A stretch of DNA of 25,581 nt from a virus. This document shows, one piece after another, positions 21,318-25,581 of this stretch. The notes beneath the pieces were generated by a model. That model had not been told where the DNA came from. It saw only the letters and a list, made by a program, of their open reading frames with translations, and made no database searches. Made by a program: the position numbers and the translations under genes. The stretch is taken from IMG/VR virus record IMGVR_UViG_3300022926_000103, positions 1 to 25,581 of that record; one strand, given 5' to 3'. The first letter of the stretch is position 1, and the number at the start of each line of letters is the position of its first letter.

Positions 21318-24300
21318 TCAAGTAGGAACCGGTTTCTTAACGTACTTAGGTATTGCGGTACTAGCAACATCGTCGGGGATCACTACGCCTTCGTAAATAG
21401 TCACGTTGTTTTCTACACGCTGGCCAGTAATAAGGATTCGGTATCCTCGGTCAATAAGCAGTTCTTCTTCTCGTGCGTGATGAGAAATTGGTTTAAGCCA
21501 AACGGCACGAGTACCGGCAGGAACACTCAACTCAAGAGTTTCGCCAGCAAAAACTCCGCTTGACTTTGCCGTCGTTGAAACGAAGTTGTCGTGGATAATG
21601 ACTTTTCCGACAGCGTTTTTAAGTTTGACTTCTGAACCGTTTGCGTCTGTCCAACTTTGAGCACGACGCACAACCTTGACGTCCTCGGTCAGCACCGAAT
21701 TGCTCATAGCAGCGTCAATCTTTTTAATCTTTCTTGAAACAGAATCAGACTCAAGTACGTTATCTCTAAGCGACCTGTTGATCTCAACATAACCACTACC
21801 CGAATAACTCTTTAGAGCAACTTGCTGGTCAGCCGGTAAGCCCGAAACTTTGCTGCCGTATTGGTTATCAAAATACTGTTCACTGCGGAACTTGTATTCC
21901 CTAGCGAGCAACGTCGGGTCAATGCTCGCCGTCTCAGGTGTTTGTATCTTAATGGAAATACCGTTCTTCAATTTCCATGCGTCGGTTCCAACAAGCAGTT
22001 CCTCTTGCTTAGCCACCTTGGCTGCTAGATCATCAAGCCGTTTCATTAACGTCTCAACAAACTTTTCCGGCGTCATACCTTTCGGTAACTTGCCAGCCTT
22101 AAACGCTTCGTCGGCGTAATTTTTCCAAAGGTCAACGAACGCTTTATGTTCGCCTGAGCCACGCTGCGTAATACCTTCAACACGCTTTAGTAGTAACTGA
22201 ATCTTTCCGGACTCGGAAGGCTTAACAATGTTGACGCCTTTACCGGCAGTGAAGTCGTCCCAAAGTTTTTGATACGCCATCTTTGTGGAAGCGTTTTTGT
22301 TTGGATTGTAATGAGAACCGTTTTCTAAGAACTTCCATAAAGCATCAGCGTCATCGCCGGCATTTTTGCCGAGATGTTTGAACGCTTGCCCTTTGTCAAT
22401 ACCAATTGGCGTTATCGCCGAATCGCTACTGCTGCTTAAACGAATGAATTGTTCGGTGTGCGAGTCGTAGTTGCCGATAATCCAGTCGGCTAATTGGTTT
22501 TGTTGCAACGCTTCAACTTGTTGCTCAGAAAGTTTCGTCGGGTCAAAAACGCCGGAGTTACCGAACGCCGGCTTCACGCTGTCAACACGACCGCCTTCGG
22601 ACAACACTTTATGTAGCGAACCGGTTTGTCCGTTGATCGTAACGAGTTCAACTTCAGCGTGCGGTACGCCGAGCATTTCCATTGCGTTGTTTGTTGCTAC
22701 TTCAAGTTCCGCTTGCCAACGCTCCTGCGGTTTGAATATGTATTGTTGACCTGTTGAGTCCGTATAGACACGCTTCGGGTTTTGGCCAGCCAATTTGGTT
22801 GACGCTTGTGCGTCTAGTTTCAAGCCACCTTTGATATCAGGAACGTCCCAAGGTCCAGTTGTTGTTTGAGTTGCCGGCGAAGGTATTGGTGTTACCGGTC
22901 CATCGGGCAGTTTGACGGTTACCTTCGGCGGACCTTTCTGTGGTTTCGGTGCTGTTGGCGCAGTCACGTTTACGGTTGCCAACGGGTCGTCAAACAGTTG
23001 AGGGTTGTTGCTGTAATGATCGCCGAGTTTGCGTAACGGCGTACCTTTGTTTGGCAAGAACTTAGCGCCGATAGAACCGTCGTCGGCTGCACGGAAAATG
23101 GTTCCATCTTTTTTGATGATGAACTTTTTGCCGTTGTTGTTTGTATAGCGAATAACGTCGCCGTCAACAATATGTTCCGGTAAGTCTTTAGTTGCTTTGA
23201 CTTTGATTGGTCCGGTTGGTTTAACGGTTGGCGTAGTCGGCGCAGCAGCCGGCGTTGGCGTAACCGGCGCAACAGGAGTTTTAACTTGCGGCAATTCAAT
23301 TACTGACGGTTTCAGTTGAACGGTTGTATTTGAAAAACCGTTCATCTCAAACTCAACAGCCAACTCGTCCCAATAATCCTCGTCAAGAGCGTCAACACCT
23401 TTAAGCCACGTGCCAGTTTCTTTATCAAAGTATGACCATTCCTGCGTGTTCTTATCCCAACGCCGGCTTTGATAGATACGATTATTTTTTATTGAGTTGA
23501 CTTGATAGACGCCGGAGTTCGGACTGACTTCAATGAACTCAACGTCTATTCCTTCAAACGGAAGTTTGACAACATTCGTATTCGTTAACTGAACTGGCGC
23601 CACCGGTGTGATGGTTGGTTTGAGTAATTGTCCTGAAGTTTTTAGCGACTTCAATTTGTCAATTAGTTCTTTAGTGCCTCCGGGATAACCTCCTTCCATG
23701 TCAACAAAGTTGTTGATGGATTCTTGTTCAAACCAAGTTCCGGTTCGTTCGGAGTAACGGTATTTGAAACCTGTTTTTGTTTCATATTCCCAAATGCCTT
23801 CAGACAGTTGATACATCTGTTTCTGTTCGCCGTATGCGTCAATGATTGAAACGACTTGTTGGTCAGCCTTCGGTATTTTGCTGACGACGTTAATGTCAAT
23901 AACCGGTTTGACTATGAACGGGTTGTCGGTTTCCTTAAGATGTTCAATCAAAACTCCGAGTCCCGAACCTTTTGTGGGAACAATTTGTTCTGACATGAAA
24001 CCGTCGTATCGGTACACTTTGCCTTCCGGCGTTATCAAGTAACTTGTTCCGGGTTGGAACGGGTCGTGTAGGTGAACATCGCCGTTTGGCCAATATTCGT
24101 GTTCCATTATTTTGCCGTTGGTAGGTACTTTGATTACACCTTCGGGTGGCGTGTTGACTTTTGGTTTAACAGGAGTGACATCAACGAACGCCGGCGGTTC
24201 AACAGTGAGCGTTGGGTTCGGGTGCTTAGTTAAAATGACGTCAACAGTGTCAGATATTCCTGAGCCTTTGGCCGGAAACAATAATTCTTTTGTTCCCCAT

Positions 24301-25577
24301 TTGTCGTACATGAAAAGTTGTCCGTCGGTATCAAGAATGTAATCGCCACCGCCACCGTGAATAATTGTTTTGCCGTCTGGTTGGTGAGTGAACGCATACG
24401 TGGTGTCGGTTTCGGGGAAGTCCATTTGTATTGACGTTTGTTTGTACGGGTTCGGCGTCATTGCGTCAATAGTTTCACCAAGCGCCGAATTCGGAGTCGG
24501 TTTGATTGTTGACGGTATGCCGGACTGCGATATGAAAGTAACAGTCCCGTCATCGTTCAATAAGTATTCAAGGCTGGAGTCCGAAGGGTTAAGCACTGAC
24601 GACGTTCCGTCAGGGTAATGCGTATAAGACCAGACGCCATTACTTTTCGGATACGTGATTGGTAATGCTTCGGTAGTCGCAATAGTTGTTGATGCTTCAC
24701 CGCCAACACCTAACGCTTCGTCCGCTAACGCTTGCGCTTCCGATGCTGACATACTCGGTTCAAGAGATACCGGTATAACTTCCGATGTTTGCGGAACGAC
24801 GTCAATAACGATGGGCGTGTCGGCAGCGGTTTGGCCAGCCTCCGTCAATTTTCCCGGAGTAAAACCAAGCGGATTCTCAGGCGTGTTACCGCCAATAGGT
24901 TGCGGAGGTGTGTGCGTCTTAACGTCGGTAACGAGCATCATTGTGCAACGACAGTTCGGGTGCGCCGGCGGTGTCATGCGTCCGGTAGAGAACGGTTTGT
25001 TTAATGGTTGTAGTTGCCCGTTAAGCGGTGCGCAAATGTTGCATACGTCAAAGCGTCCCGTTGACCACTGCTTGCGAGAGTTCTTAGGAGAGATAATGCC
25101 TTTCTTTTCCATTTGAAGGAACGACTGAAGTTTGCCTTCGTTGTTGGCCGTCATCATTTCGGTACGTGCGATAGTGCGTGCTCTTGCTTTACGCAGTTTG
25201 TCAGCGTACTTCTGCGTATCCTTCTTAACTTTTTCTACAGCCTTAGAGCCGGTAATACCTTTCTTGGCTAAGTCTTTCGCTATCTTTTCTGCCCGTGTCG
25301 CAACCGCTTGTTCGTAACGTGTGGTTAAACCGTTCACGTTAGTTCCGAACAGCGTCGCTAAAGACTTCGCTGGGTCGGTAGTTGGGTTTACAAGTTTTAA
25401 CGCTGCAACAAGATCGCTTTGTAGTTGTGCCGGCGTCCGCCCAACCTTGTATGCACGTGCGACAACTTGGCGTATCGCTTCACGCTGCGACTCAACCATG
25501 TTTGTCACTAACTGTGCGGACTGTTTCTTAGCGAACGAGATCGCTCCCGGTGCAGTTTGGTCAAACGTGTGTTGCAT
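21318..25577 (-). CDS. MuF head protein fused to repeats, kinase-like fold and ADP-ribosyltransferase
   Basis: This 1419-residue protein has four regions. MuF (about 1-215) ends RKQWSTGRFDVCNICAPLNG and HPNCRCTM, with Cys179, Cys182, Cys209 and Cys211 as likely metal ligands. Residues about 305-870 hold repeated beta-rich modules and Pro/Thr linkers. Residues about 905-1195 resemble a HipA/PI3K-like kinase: YIFKP with Lys949, LADWIIGNYDSH (1029-1040) and IGIDKGQAF with Asp1061. Residues about 1205-1403 are an R-S-E ADP-ribosyltransferase: Arg1304/1305, FVSTT (Ser1334) and HAREEE with Glu1370 and Glu1372. MuF proteins sit inside or near the portal, so the C-terminal domains may be ejected into the host. 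ATG 25577 is four bases from the window edge; the true N-terminus may lie outside. Confidence 0.9.
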   Translation of the reverse strand: MQHTFDQTAPGAISFAKKQSAQLVTNMVESQREAIRQVVARAYKVGRTPAQLQSDLVAALKLVNPTTDPAKSLATLFGTNVNGLTTRYEQAVATRAEKIAKDLAKKGITGSKAVEKVKKDTQKYADKLRKARARTIARTEMMTANNEGKLQSFLQMEKKGIISPKNSRKQWSTGRFDVCNICAPLNGQLQPLNKPFSTGRMTPPAHPNCRCTMMLVTDVKTHTPPQPIGGNTPENPLGFTPGKLTEAGQTAADTPIVIDVVPQTSEVIPVSLEPSMSASEAQALADEALGVGGEASTTIATTEALPITYPKSNGVWSYTHYPDGTSSVLNPSDSSLEYLLNDDGTVTFISQSGIPSTIKPTPNSALGETIDAMTPNPYKQTSIQMDFPETDTTYAFTHQPDGKTIIHGGGGDYILDTDGQLFMYDKWGTKELLFPAKGSGISDTVDVILTKHPNPTLTVEPPAFVDVTPVKPKVNTPPEGVIKVPTNGKIMEHEYWPNGDVHLHDPFQPGTSYLITPEGKVYRYDGFMSEQIVPTKGSGLGVLIEHLKETDNPFIVKPVIDINVVSKIPKADQQVVSIIDAYGEQKQMYQLSEGIWEYETKTGFKYRYSERTGTWFEQESINNFVDMEGGYPGGTKELIDKLKSLKTSGQLLKPTITPVAPVQLTNTNVVKLPFEGIDVEFIEVSPNSGVYQVNSIKNNRIYQSRRWDKNTQEWSYFDKETGTWLKGVDALDEDYWDELAVEFEMNGFSNTTVQLKPSVIELPQVKTPVAPVTPTPAAAPTTPTVKPTGPIKVKATKDLPEHIVDGDVIRYTNNNGKKFIIKKDGTIFRAADDGSIGAKFLPNKGTPLRKLGDHYSNNPQLFDDPLATVNVTAPTAPKPQKGPPKVTVKLPDGPVTPIPSPATQTTTGPWDVPDIKGGLKLDAQASTKLAGQNPKRVYTDSTGQQYIFKPQERWQAELEVATNNAMEMLGVPHAEVELVTINGQTGSLHKVLSEGGRVDSVKPAFGNSGVFDPTKLSEQQVEALQQNQLADWIIGNYDSHTEQFIRLSSSSDSAITPIGIDKGQAFKHLGKNAGDDADALWKFLENGSHYNPNKNASTKMAYQKLWDDFTAGKGVNIVKPSESGKIQLLLKRVEGITQRGSGEHKAFVDLWKNYADEAFKAGKLPKGMTPEKFVETLMKRLDDLAAKVAKQEELLVGTDAWKLKNGISIKIQTPETASIDPTLLAREYKFRSEQYFDNQYGSKVSGLPADQQVALKSYSGSGYVEINRSLRDNVLESDSVSRKIKKIDAAMSNSVLTEDVKVVRRAQSWTDANGSEVKLKNAVGKVIIHDNFVSTTAKSSGVFAGETLELSVPAGTRAVWLKPISHHAREEELLIDRGYRILITGQRVENNVTIYEGVVIPDDVASTAIPKYVKKPVPT
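22980..24644 (-). repeat. Degenerate coding repeat array in the MuF fusion
   Basis: At least four protein repeats of about 65-70 residues are visible: 312-377, 391-458, 488-556 and 799-866. Each has a short strand with PDG or PNG, a YxLxxDGxVxxY-like strand, a KGSGL or similar turn, and ends near NPF/NPY/NPT. Regions 590-650 and 675-745 look like more divergent relatives. The DNA copies are far diverged, so the homology is at protein level. Confidence 0.7.
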
Positions 25578-25581
25578 GACG

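Noticed and set aside
1-25581. tRNA genes, CRISPR arrays, insertion sequences, integrase or att site
   Set aside because: Nothing with the expected cloverleaf, regular spaced repeats, transposase motifs or recombinase motifs was found on reading; lysogeny cannot be judged from this window.

Overview
This window is part of the genome of a tailed phage with a long, non-contractile tail (siphovirus type). It carries most of the head and tail assembly genes. Both ends are cut: the minor tail gene at the left runs off the edge, and portal and terminase are expected beyond the right edge. The host is probably an actinobacterium. The window encodes a WhiB-type iron-sulfur regulator, a family largely restricted to Actinobacteria and their phages, and the structural proteins resemble actinophage families. 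Base composition looks moderate rather than the high GC of mycobacterial phages, which would suit an aquatic actinobacterium; that last step is inference.

Layout. The structural genes lie on the minus strand and read from right to left. First comes a 1419-residue MuF head protein fused to a repeat array, a kinase-like fold and an ADP-ribosyltransferase (25577-21318). A small unknown gene follows (21293-20874), then a protein with a Dps-like ferritin domain (20834-19947) and an XkdF-like protein with a cysteine-rich motif (19966-18473). After a plus-strand island come a small possible DNA-binding protein, a metallophosphoesterase and three small genes (16569-14440). Next are scaffold-like protein, decoration protein, major capsid and further small surface proteins (14406-11572), separated by one clear terminator near 11890. 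Four head-tail connector and tail completion genes (11565-9906) and a hidden 54-codon Com-like zinc finger (9906-9742) follow. After a second plus-strand island the tail genes resume: a small protein, two related tail tube genes, tail chaperones with a -1 frameshift, tape measure and a minor tail protein (7519-1).

Plus-strand islands. Two islands interrupt the structural block. Island A (7794-9745) encodes small cysteine-rich proteins, a membrane peptide and a lipoprotein with a transglycosylase-like domain. Island B (16717-18476) encodes small unknown proteins and WhiB. Both share an approximately 100-bp promoter and leader cassette, and both end in an interlocked TTAG stop shared with the converging minus-strand gene.

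The most interesting part is the right end. A head-associated protein that may be ejected with the DNA carries kinase-like and ADP-ribosyltransferase domains. Directly downstream is a small gene with what looks like its own leaderless promoter, as expected for an immunity gene. Next to it lie a Dps-like domain, a cysteine-rich iron-sulfur-like motif and WhiB, which hints at iron or redox control. These functional links are inference; the motifs are visible in the sequence.
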